From Patiria pectinifera (taxonomy: Eukaryota; Echinodermata; Asteroidea; Valvatida; Asterinidae), in NCBI GenBank assembly GCA_029964075.1, contig CM057136.1:16418381-16482380 (forward strand): a stretch of DNA of 64,000 bases, in the 5' to 3' direction. Positions 1 to 10,600 of the stretch are shown here, piece after piece. Under the pieces are notes generated by a model. That model saw nothing but the letters and a program-made list of their open reading frames with translations. It made no database searches and was not told the DNA's origin. The position numbers and the translations under genes are program-made. Positions within the stretch are counted from its first letter, which is position 1, and the number at the start of each line of letters is the position of its first letter.

Positions 1-1407
1 CATTTCAATTTGGTAATGTGCGGTGGTTGAAAACGGTAAATCGTTCCAGAAATGTGAGGTAATTTTCCATGTTGAAACGGTGTAATTGAATCTCTTTCTT
101 ATTTTTTCTAAAAACTGATGCCAAAGTTGTACGCCGAAGGATGTTAATTTTTACATCATAAATTTTATTTTTTGATTTCTCTTTTGACAACCATCATAGT
201 CATCCAAAATGGCTGACATTACTAACGTCATAGCAAAAATTGTATTTGAATCTTCCCTTTTTTTCACCTGTTTTTCCGAATCCAAAATATAAAAGGTTGT
301 TTTATTTCTTCAATTCGTTTTTGTTTTTGCAATTTTAATGTGTCATTTCAAATGCGATGACTTTAAGTGGAGTTTGCAACAGGAATTTGAATCTCAATAA
401 GCTATTTGTTTTTCAACTCAAGGCTGTGCATATACATGTACTTTTAAAGTCAAGCTGTATTTTTTTTTAGCCTATTTAGAAGTCGAAAGGTAACTTTAAA
501 ACTGCATGGAATTCAAAACAAAGCAAACATTTTCATCAATCCATTGATGGTCTTTTTACCTTAAAATTCAACCTTAAAATGTCCCCTTCAGTAAATACCT
601 GTTAAAACTGTAAATTGCAAACATTGTGTTCACTTTTCATTCCATTTTAATTTAACAAATTTTACATTAGCAATGTATTTTATTAGTCGAATGCTAGATA
701 ACTTAACTGAAGCACCCACTTAAAAACCTACACTTGTTCATCCACTTTCCACACAATGCAGTTTTCCTCCGAATCCCCCTTGACTTAATTTGTTATTCAA
801 ACATTAATTAAGCCGTCTGCAAACTCGCTAAAGGTCCGCCAATAGACCACCTATTATCACGATAGAGCTAATTTGTAGCGGGGCACTGGCCCGGGCGCTT
901 AAGCCTAGTACTCGCCGGGTCTTTTCATGCCTGTACGTAATTGTTGTGCTAAGTGCAGCGGCTTACAGAATGAGCTTAACGCTGTTTTGTTGCTGGGATA
1001 TGAACTAACTACCTTGAGTATTTAGGAGAAGATTAAGCTCTAGTAAGCGAATGTTGGAAAACTTAGGCCCGTGGGAAGAAGTCTTTGAGAAACTTGAGTG
1101 CAAATACTAACACATTGAGTAACTTTTTGATGTTTGGAAAGATTCCTTGTTTGCAAAGTTAACTTCCGTTATTCAAATCCATTCTACTTTTTCAAGCACA
1201 TTTATTGATAACTTTAAAAGTTTGAATAATTTACTTTGTTGATTATTGTGATGGACTACTACACAACCGAACTGTTCATGAATTGGAAGAATGTGACCAA
1301 AGCGAGGCTCGAACCAGAACAGTCTGAAATTCAAAGTGAACCGATTTTTACTTCAACTTGAAAATTTATTCATGATTTTGTTTCCTTTTCTTCTTTTCCT
1401 TCTGCAG
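1..1407 (+). other. Intron or 5' flank of nodal
   Basis: Upstream of the nodal acceptor. No frame here joins convincingly to the prodomain with a usable donor, so I read the stretch as intron sequence, with the first exon outside the window or undetected. It is AT-rich. The last 40 bases before the acceptor are a strong polypyrimidine tract. Confidence 0.5.
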
Positions 1408-2423
1408 AATCCAACAGCACATCCGGGACCAACTTCACCAGGAAGTGGCTGGCCAACTTCCGTGTCACCACGGTCTCAGAGCTGGAGGAGCGAGTCCGCT
1501 TGGCCGAACTTCGAATCCTCCTAAACCGTTCCTGGCGCAAGTTCACTCTTGAGGTCGCCCTTCACCACTGGGCTCCCGCCCCTTGTCCTCACGACCCCAC
1601 CCTCTTCGAGTGCTTGAAGAAGCAGCTGTTGATGTCTCGCCTGCTGCCCACGCATCGCCACGATGACTACGATGGCCGGGAGGTGTTTGATGTCACCGAG
1701 GGACTGCGGCATTGGTTCACCGAGAGTCCTACCTGGCGAGGCGAGTACGAATTGGAGATTCGTACCGTCCACAGCGTCCAGAACCCCGAGGACTCAGCTG
1801 CTGCAGGCACGCAGGATGACTCTTCTTCGTACTCCTTCTCATCATCTGTCGAAGACTCAACCCTGGATGAGTCTGCTGCAAGCTCCAGTGCTCTTGGTGA
1901 TGTTGTCTTAGTGGTGTTCTCCCGTGCCTTGCATCCAGTCAGCATCACTCTCGACGCAGCCGGCTCCGTCAAGGTCCGCACTCCTCGCTCATCGAAGTCA
2001 TCTCGCAAAGACAAGAAACCCAAGAAGTCTACCTCAGCTGCCAGAGAGGAGCAGGAACGCCTCGTCCAGGAGAAACTCCTTCGCGAACTTTTCGCCAGCA
2101 AGGAGGAGACGGGTCCTTGCAGGCGGGTCGCCATGGACGTGGACTTCTACAACAATGGCTGGGCTCGGTGGATCGTCTACCCTAAGCGCTTCGACGCCTA
2201 CAGGTGTGCTGGCAGGTGCAGTGGCCCGCTTGGATCTAAGGACAACCCGAGTAACCACGCCATTATGCAGAACATGGTTCGTGCCAGCCGCCCCGACAGG
2301 GCGCCCGAGCCTTGCTGTATACCCACCAAACTCTCACCGCTGAGTATGATCTACCTGGAGCATGGGAACATTGTCATGAAACATCATGAGGACATGATCG
2401 TTGAGGAGTGTGGTTGCCGATGA
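1408..2423 (+). CDS. nodal: Nodal, terminal coding exon (partial gene)
   Basis: Secreted TGF-beta ligand of the Nodal group, which signals through activin-type receptors and Smad2/3 in axis and germ-layer patterning. The exon follows a pyrimidine-rich tract ending in CAG at 1405-1407. It opens with two bases completing a split codon, then reads 337 codons from 1410 to TGA at 2421-2423. Residues 1-190 are propeptide, with two N-glycosylation sequons near the start and a Ser/Asp/Glu-rich stretch at about residues 128-162. A minimal furin site RTPR lies at 190-193. The mature domain has the seven cysteines at 237, 266, 270, 302, 303, 334 and 336. The patterns YPK..DAYRC.G.C, SPLSMIYLE and HHEDMIVEECGCR are typical of Nodal rather than BMP or Vg1/GDF1. 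No ATG or signal peptide is in frame here, so at least one 5' exon is missing. The TTG at 1500 is internal, not a start. Confidence 0.93.
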
Positions 2424-2645
2424 ACTCTTAGTGAACTGCTCTGAAAAGTTTGGTGGTAATCTCCTTGTTACATTGGACATACCTTTTTAAGCTAATGCTA
2501 TGGTTGTCTAAGCTCAAAAAGAAACCAAAATTAATTTCTCACTTTTAGCCGACACAAATGTAAATTAATGGTTTCAACTTTGAATATACTCTCGATCAAA
2601 TCTGTTCTATATTCATTGCAATTTTACAAATGGTTGTAATTTAAT

Positions 2646-2651
2646 ATTAAA
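2646..2651 (+). terminator. ATTAAA polyadenylation signal candidate of nodal
   Basis: ATTAAA lies 223 bases after the nodal stop codon in AT-rich presumed 3' UTR. It is a variant of the canonical hexamer and could serve a short transcript. Confidence 0.35.
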
Positions 2652-2815
2652 GATGATTCTATACATAAAAAGTATACTTTACTATAAACTAATTTGATAA
2701 AGTGTCATTCAAAAAACCTTATAACAAACTAAATGTTCGCCTTCGTCCCCAGTTAGCAAAATTCCTTCGCATTTTGGCCAATTTAGGACTTTATATTAAT
2801 TCAAGATAAAAGTGT

Positions 2816-2821
2816 AATAAA
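2816..2821 (+). terminator. AATAAA polyadenylation signal candidate of nodal
   Basis: First canonical AATAAA after the nodal stop codon, about 390 bases downstream. Another follows at 3054-3059. Which is used cannot be told from sequence. Confidence 0.4.
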
Positions 2822-3410
2822 TTGATCGAATTATAGTTTAATTTCTAAAAATTTGTCAAACTCAATGTAAACACACGAGTCAATGTTTAACTACAGAACT
2901 CATAAATGTGAAGCTTGCTTAAACTGCAAATGAGAAGTTATTCATCACAGTTAATTCAATTATAATAATGAAAAGATAAACGAGTAAATAATTTTGCTTC
3001 ATTTCTTATGAAATTTTGACAATCAAATCAAAAAAGTAAAACTTTTTTGCTGTAATAAAATATACAAACACATTTAGTTATTTCTAATCATGTTTTTTAA
3101 ATTCGCATTTTTACAATTATGATCGGGTAATTTGGGAGGGACTATTTTTTAAATAACTTGTATTTTAATGAATTTTTAACATTGATCGATCAAACTTATG
3201 AAATTGTACAAATTGTAATATACAGAAAAGAAATTATGTACGATAGCCGATGATTGCATTTTAATCTTTATGAAGATTGTTTTCATTACAATACAGAATG
3301 AAAACTTTGAAATTTGATAAATAAAAATTAAACTGTGAACTGATTTCAGTTTTATGGAGTTTATCCTTACTTCAATCTTTTCTCACGATAGGTGGATAAA
3401 TTTGTGAAGA

Positions 3411-3435
3411 TTTTTTTTTTTTTAGGGGGGGGGGG
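3411..3435. repeat. Poly(T)-poly(G) tract
   Basis: Thirteen T (3411-3423), one A, then eleven G (3425-3435). The G run is one of six poly(G)/poly(C) runs of nine or more in this window. Confidence 0.9.
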
Positions 3436-3836
3436 AGATAAGATTGCTCTATTGAGTTTTTTTTCAGATTTGCCTCAACAGAGGGCGTCATATTTATTCA
3501 CTTACCATGCGTTTGCGTAGTTTACTTAGATTGGATCCAGGTCACTCTCGGGTGGGAATCTGCAAGACTTGATCAACATAATAGCTGTCAACAGAGGGCG
3601 ACATGTTGTTCGCTCGCAACAGTTTTCGTGGCAAACTGCATGAACGAAGACCAGCTATTGGTGGCAAAGATTCTTATAACAAAAACAATTATAATAAATT
3701 GTTTTATAACAAAATAAGATGGTTGTTTTCACGATTATATAGGTTAGCCGGGAAGATAAACCATCATAAATTAAATTTAGCTCTTGCAGTGAAACTACGA
3801 TTTCTTAAAAATGTTTATTGGCTCTTATCATTCGTT

Positions 3837-4013
3837 AAGCCCGGTTCATGCTCTGCGCGAAAGCGAACGCGAATTTGTGACGTCGTGGCAAGTATTCGCG
3901 CTGCGAATTCGTAAAAGTTGAACATATTTCAACTCGGGCAAATTTCGCACCGAATGTTTTATGACGTCAAATTCGCTTCGCATTCGCTTTCGCATGAAGT
4001 ATGAACCGGGCTT
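3837..4013. mobile_element. Palindromic MITE-like foldback element, about 177 bp
   Basis: The two ends are inverted copies of AAGCCCGGTTCAT, and the inverted similarity continues inward through CGCGAAAGCGAA-like sequence, then GACGTC, to a small central hairpin (GTTGAA...TTCAAC). The whole element is therefore one imperfect palindrome with no coding capacity, as in non-autonomous DNA transposons. Flanking bases (TTAA-like on the left, TTTA on the right) hint at a short AT target duplication but it is not exact. The right arm carries TGACGTCA, a full CRE. Confidence 0.7.
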
Positions 4014-4113
4014 TATAGGCAAAAATAAGGGCCAAAATAAATAATTGAGGAAAATAAAAGATGGCACAATTAAAAATCATATCTACCAACCGACCTAGGC
4101 CCATCTTTTTACC

Positions 4114-4139
4114 TTTTTTTTTTTTTTTTTTTTTTTTTT
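4114..4139. repeat. Poly(T) tract
   Basis: A run of 26 T, possibly the poly(A) tail of a retroposed sequence on the minus strand. I found no recognisable retroposon body beside it. Confidence 0.85.
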
Positions 4140-7100
4140 CAGAATCATGGTTCAAACGTAGGCGAGCAGACTCCCCTACATATTAATTCCACTACTTTCC
4201 CTCCAAACAATTTGCGAGTAGATATCACCGACGCAGGCACGGAGCAAAAATAACAATCGCCGGTTTCCATGGTAATTGCTGAGGTTTTTGTGGCGGAGCG
4301 ATTAGTCTTTGAAGGCAGCCAGCCGTACGGGCGCGCGTCTCTACGGTTGAATCCTGCCATCGATTGCAGCAACCGTCCGTGGGTGGTGAGTAAAGCCAAC
4401 ACAGGCCTGCAATTACCCACGGCTTGAGATCAGGAAAACATCCTCCATCAAGGCCATCCAAACTCCATCAAAATACAGAACACATGAGAGCTAGAAACAA
4501 GCTGTCTGATATCTATTACCATCCTTCTCAACAAACAGGATGTAATAGCTTTCATGCCTGTTATAAAAATGCTAGAGGAATACAAAAAATGTATAAAAAG
4601 TGATTCCAAATTGATGGGAATAAGATTAGGTAGGCTGTAATGTCGATAGACGGTATCGCTCAACATGGCGTCTAGAAGTTGATGAGCTATGATTGCATTG
4701 GAGGATGATGATAACATTATTGTAACAAGAAGAAATGGATCATTCTTTATTGGTAAGACTTTAATAACTCCTGGCAATAAATGTATTAGTGACTGGCATA
4801 AACGACACAATACAATAGCAAGGCTCACCGTCGTATTAAATAAAGTCGTATTTCTAGGGGGTCGACTGAGGGCGGGTCCAATCAAATTACTCGTGAAATG
4901 TGAAAGTTTACTCTATCAAAACGACATCACCAGAACGAGGAACATGTGACGACTGGTATTAATACGAATGATTAAGTAGAAAATATGGGTCGAATAAAAT
5001 TAAATATTTAAAGCCTGATCGGAGAAATTTGTTTGGGAAAAGTCAACGCACATTCATGCCATTTGGTTTTCATACCTTTAAAATGATGGTTATTTATCGA
5101 TGACACTGGTGCTATGGAATGTATACCAAGCCTTTATGAGCTGGGCGACTCTAGTGTATCTCATCCAGAGATCACGGCACTGTGATCTATACCGCACATG
5201 CGCGGTCACCGACTTCTTAACTTTAGATCTGTGTCTGAATTCTAGATGGCGTCCTCAACCTACTTACGAGGATCAGTGAAGGACAACGACAAATTTGGAA
5301 GATAGGCCTACAAATACTTTTGAAGAAGTAACTTAAGTACAACTAAAACGCACACCCAACAGGTCTTTTTTTAAAGGATGTCACAGGTTGTCATAATCAC
5401 GATCAGATTACAACAATAATGGTTTGATATGTTACATCAGTTGTCTAGCTGTACACTTGGTTTTTCTTTTCAGCCGTTGCAAAATAACGGAATTCTAAGG
5501 GTTTTTTTGTCACTGCGCATTTTATGTAATTAAATTTGCGTTCCTCGTACTGTTTTCGAGTTTCATCCCGAAAAATAGATTCCTTTTCTGAATCACTAGT
5601 TTTCTAGCATTACAAAAGTTATTCACTTTTGTTTGAGACATCGACCGAAACTGACTAGTTATTGTATTCTTACTTTACATGCAGTTTCGACAGACAATAA
5701 TACCGTTCTCGCGGGGTAGACTGGTTTCTACCCACAATCATGCTTACAGTGTGGATAATGTATGGACTGGGAACCAGTCTGCTTGCAAAGCGGATCTGTG
5801 TTCAAACCATAAACCTTTTTTATCCAGAGGGTTGCACACGTTAAAAAAAAGGAAATGAGGTTTTTTTTTGGCTGGAAAAAAATACAAGTTAAACAATTGA
5901 TTTTGATGAAGAGCATGGGAACGCAACTTTGAGTGATTTGATTGGTATGATATAAACCGATGCCAAAACGTGCTCAGACACGAACCAACGAACGAGTGGA
6001 GAAAAAAAGGACATCGACCCGCAAACTAATCACTTTGATTATCGTCTAAACGCACTCTGTTTGCTTTGATCTTCCAATTGCTTCACAACTGCCAAACGAA
6101 AACACTCATTCCGTGACAGGGGGTGTAAGCTCGATTCATAAACCTGTCACATTGGCAAACGATCCTTCGCAATGTAAAGTGCAATTCAGTTGATTATCAC
6201 GTTCAATACTGGAAACGTAATCAGACAAATCGGTCATATATTCGGCAGTGTTGGCCTATGCCTGCCCGACCTTGCCCTTAACTTGAAATTTATTTTTTTG
6301 TTCCTTAGTAGAACCAAACTTTTCGAATCCTTTTGGGTTGTCTCTGCCTCTGGCATTAGCTCCCGTTTTTTCCCCGGTAACTTGGAACAAATTACTGCTG
6401 AAATGTCACATCCGAAGCCTTACTACCTGAAAAAGTGTAATAAATGAAACGATTCCACGCTCATGTCTCTGGGATTTATTTCTTGATTCGTCAGAGAGTC
6501 ACATTCACTTCATGTTTCAATCCAAAGAGCTACAGCTCTTAACTAGCTCTGAATTTCAGCCTAAACGGGTGATAGGGGATACTCCGATGAACCATTACCG
6601 GTTGTAATACCTCACACACGTGCGCTGCCTTCCAAATTGTCATTTATATTTCGCATTGACTATCGCGTTGATGTCTTTTTATTCTATATATATGGACACA
6701 CCAAGCGCACTACTAGGGTTGGGTGCATTGTGCGAGAACGCCCCCAGACACGCTACGCTCGGAACAGCGCACGCGGCACTTTATCTACGAATCGCATCGA
6801 CACATCTTTCATATAAGGTTTTCTTCGCGTGTCGGTACTTCACAGCACTTTTCCTCGAGAGCTTGTCTACCTGTCCGATCGTTTATTTCTCGATATGTCA
6901 AGCAGCCATCTGCGAACCGATCTCACAGCAAGGCGAGGAAAATTGGATTGTTGGATTTGAAGTCGGAAAAGCTTTATAAAAATCACATTTTTCAAGTTGG
7001 TGTTTTTAACTTTTCTATCAAGTTGACGGGCTTTGTCAGGGACGAAGACAAGTGGATTTAGGGGACTGCAGTTTCAGCAACGTGAGTATTAATATATTCT

Positions 7101-7159
7101 ATTTTTCCATTCATGATTTTTTTCTCATATTGCAGTAAAAAGTTACAAAGCAACACATT
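4140..7159. other. Intergenic, no supported gene
   Basis: Open frames of up to 145 codons occur on the minus strand at 4448-4885, but they lack family resemblance and a convincing start. An NRF1-like word lies at 5193-5204 (11 of 12 consensus bases). A TATATATA stretch at 6685-6693 is followed by a donor-like GTGAGT at 7082; a non-coding first exon between them is possible but unsupported. Confidence 0.5.
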
Positions 7160-7398
7160 TTGCAAATGTTATTTGTATCCCTCTGGCTTTTAAGCCAGAA
7201 GGAGGATTTAATTGTGCTAGTGTATTCCCTCTGTGTGTTCGTCCGTCGGTTCGTCTGGCTGGAATGTCCGTCCGTGTGTAACATTTTGGTTAGGTTAACT
7301 GTTTAGTACTGTCATATAAAAAGTCAGACTTCACTCTCAACCAAACTTGGTGACAATAAGCTTTGGGTAGAGGAACTTCAGATTACTTGAGACATTTG

Positions 7399-7411
7399 AG
7401 GTCAAAGGTCA
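7399..7411 (+). promoter_or_regulatory. DR1 nuclear-receptor word, copy 1
   Basis: AGGTCAAAGGTCA is a perfect direct repeat of AGGTCA with one spacer base, the site type bound by RXR heterodimers, HNF4 and COUP-TF. It sits inside the dispersed repeat, so the sequence is clear but function is not shown. Confidence 0.45.
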
Positions 7412-7553
7412 TCTAGGGGTCAACAAGGTCATTGTTCATCTTTGTTAGGTAACTTGAAAAGTGCAGCCATATGAAAAGTCCGACTTCACTCTCGACCAAA
7501 CTTGGTGACAATAATTTTTGGGTAAGGGGACTTCAGATGACTTCAGACATTTG

Positions 7554-7566
7554 AGGTCAAAGGTCA
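7554..7566 (+). promoter_or_regulatory. DR1 nuclear-receptor word, copy 2
   Basis: A second perfect AGGTCAAAGGTCA exactly 155 bases after the first, in the second repeat unit. Confidence 0.45.
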
Positions 7567-7665
7567 TCTTTAAAATTAGGTCATTGTTGATTTTGATTAG
7601 GTCAACTGAAAGTGTGCTTACTAACTTATTGTATAAATACTGCCTTCATGCCAGGGGAGGATTTT

Positions 7666-10600
7666 CTATATGCATTTGCAACATCAGAAAGATACATTAA
7701 CGTGAAAATTATAGTATTCTAAAGGTTTATTTTGGAAAATATTGAATTTTAATGAGGATGGTTTTATTGGAATGGAATCGTCCAGGATGGCACTGAGGAT
7801 ACCATTTCATGAGATTTACCCGTATAACTACGCGTTTTTGTAACGGAATACAAAAACATTTTGACAGTCTTACTGAACTTTCCTTGAATCCTTTGTGTTC
7901 TGGAGTGTATTTCCCATTTCACACGCCACGCTAACAACATAGACAGGTAGCATCAAGTCACAAGTGACAATTTTGCGGGTGCATATTTCGGATAGGGTTG
8001 GAGAGATGGACCTCTCCGTGGTCTGTAATTTAATTAGACGCACGGCATGCATGTTATACGGAAAACAGATATATAGTTCGGATAGGCGACAGCGGGTCAC
8101 AAAAAACACAAGCATTTCGCTGAACTATTAACAGTAATTGCCAGGAATACCCAGGATTTATTTATCTAAACCATTGGAAATGCGCCATTTGCGGATGATT
8201 GGCTTATCGTCTTAATCTCTCCAGAGGATGACGCTAAGCTGTCCTCGAATTATTATTACCAAACCAAATGCAATGATCGTAGACTATATTAATCGTATGC
8301 TTATTAATCAATGAAATCATGCATATCATGCAAATTGATTAATGTGATTATGCATATTATACTAATACATTAAATTATCATACAGGTTTCACAATCCTAG
8401 TTATAAACTCAAAATTTAATTAAAAATGTCCTTATATAGTCTTCGTGCGTGCTCAACTTCAAATATCTAATATGAAGCATATTTTATATTCCTACTTCAT
8501 CTTATATATCAGTATATTGTTTATTCACCATCAACAATAATTAGCACTGCAATATTGCTTTGAGAGTCGGGCATTTTAGCGTTCAATTTGCTAAATGCAT
8601 TTTTCGCCATGAGTTATAGCTTCTCATGGTTGAGGGGCGACACAATTAATCAGGACAGAACAATCACCAATAGCAATTGCAGAGCGGCGATGCGCTGGCT
8701 ACATTGCTGTGATATACCATACCTCCTCCCAAGGGATTAACATGTCGCATGGATAGTGATTTTTCAAGTTTAATATATTTTTTTATTACATTAGTCCTGT
8801 TAATAAAACCAAGGATGCCCATCAAAGACATTTGTATTAGTGCAGCAAGAAAGCCGGAAGACTCTTAGACAGAGGGAGGGGGGGGGGCGATGAAGAATAA
8901 TTTCAGTTCTAGCGGTGGGAGAAAACATCTAAACATATCAACAAATCTAAATGATTAAGCTGCACCTGCATTAAACTATTGAAGCTGCAAGGGCACATCC
9001 GAATATTGCAATTAATGATAATCGGCCGTTGTCGTAGAAAAGATAAAGTTCTACAAACTTCGGCGACTAAACCCGATAACATCTTGCATGTGCAAATGTA
9101 ATCACCGATCTCGCCAACGCGCACATTCCATATGGGTGCACGTTTAATATTCTAGGCGGTGGCATATTCCTAGGAACAGTTAATCAAGCGATGCGGGATT
9201 ATTAAAATCTCAAAAAAACATTTATTCCATTTCAAATGCCAGACGACTGATGGAAAGCGACAAGCGTGTCCCTAATATAAGCCGTATAGCGGGTATGACT
9301 CTCACAATCATGATCAGGCGACACTGTCGCGATACGATACGGTACCTAACTCTGTTGGTACATGATCGGCCTGGCGTTGCTAGGATTATAGATCCGACCT
9401 GCTCGAACTTAATGCATACCCAGCCTGCTAAGATTCTGATTTCAGCCACACCATTAGGCTCTATCGTAAGAAACGCCACTGTGGAATGTTTCCCCTGGGA
9501 ACGAGGGATGATCCGTGAGAGGAGACAGCGTTTTAATACTTAAACTCCATGTTATCAACAAGAGCTCTCAGAATATTGGCTTGGCATCTGGTTAACAGTT
9601 ACATGTTCACAACAGTCACACTGTGCAGCTCTTAGTCGTAATCAGGGGTCTTAGACGTGTCTTACGGCGCAATCACATCCACAATTCTTCTTATGCCAGA
9701 ATTCTTTGATCTTAGCCGCCTGAGACAATCCCAGCACTCTCCTCATTAGTATAAATACCCACTCCTTTATGCTCCTCGTATAATAGGCTCCTAGAAAAAG
9801 CGAATCAAGGAGAAAGGGATTCTGGAAAAATAACTAATTTTGTTAACCTGGAGAAGTTAAAAATGAAACGAGAAACTTGTTGACACCGAAAATAATTATA
9901 TGTCAAGATGAACTCAATGTGTCGTGGACGAAATTTGCAAATTTGTTCGACCGCCCGTTTAGCCGCTGAATGTTCTGAAAGCAGGAAATAAACAAAAAGT
10001 TTTCGTTCAAATAAAAACGAATGAAATTCAACTTTAAAATTCAGCGAATTGATTGCCTCCTATTTGGAAACGTATACTACAGCGAAAATAAAAATCAGTG
10101 AAACGGATTATTGGAGCATGGTAATGTTGTACTGCAGCATGGATGTGTTAAAAAAGGCATTCTTGACGCAAAGGAAAGTCATGTACAACAGTTTGTGATT
10201 GGTATAAAACAATCTTGTAGTTTAGGTATCCATGGTTCTCCATTATAAGATCCTGCTAACACCAAACAAGTTTTTCTTGGACTGAACAACTTTTTGAAAG
10301 CAGTTTTCCCAAATGGTTTCGGGCAAAATTTGAACAGCTTATTATTTTATTCCTGCTTTCACGAGACACACTATCGAAATGTACTTTTGTTTTATCACAA
10401 ATACATGTCTTCATCCCGCGTGACCGAGCCGATGCGAGAAGACAGTTTGAAATTAAAATTGGGCGAAAATCACGACGCAAGTTGTCGAGTGGAAAATGAT
10501 TAATTCATGTTCCCGAGACAATTATTCGCGAAATGGAAAGCTAATATTTACTTTAAATTGAACTCTATATCCAAGGCGGAACAACAGACAGTACGTGGCG

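Larger units (their letters stand above)
7160..7665. repeat. Dispersed repeat with an internal tandem duplication
   Basis: Begins with the small palindrome CTGGCTTTTAAGCCAG at 7174-7189, followed by GTCCGTC-type sequence. It then carries two copies of a roughly 155-bp unit containing CTTCACTCTC.ACCAAACTTGG, GACAATAA and TTTGAGGTCAAAGGTCATCT. The style (GTCCGTCCGT, CAAACTTGG, GGTCAAAGGTCA) is one I associate with abundant dispersed repeats of marine invertebrates. It encodes no protein. Boundaries are approximate. Confidence 0.6.

Noticed and set aside
1290-1330. Minus-strand GGTTCGAGCC resembling box B
   Set aside because: The short match stands alone, with no tRNA or SINE structure around it.
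1336-1524. Open frame with a hydrophobic, signal-peptide-like start just before the nodal exon
   Set aside because: The hydrophobic stretch is the translated polypyrimidine tract of the intron and is in a different frame from the nodal prodomain, which continues from the CAG acceptor at 1405-1407.
4448-4885. 145-codon minus-strand frame
   Set aside because: Starts at a TTG, has no recognisable domain and no splice support. An IYYHPSQQTG-like peptide on the plus strand (about 4500-4600) vaguely recalls retroelement proteins but is too short to claim.
5770-5830. Second tRNA-like box B (GTGTTCAAACC)
   Set aside because: One base off consensus, no box A and no stem pairing.
6620-7061. Two overlapping plus-strand frames after a TATATATA stretch
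   Set aside because: GTG-started, low-complexity composition, no family resemblance. Kept only as a remark on a possible non-coding first exon.
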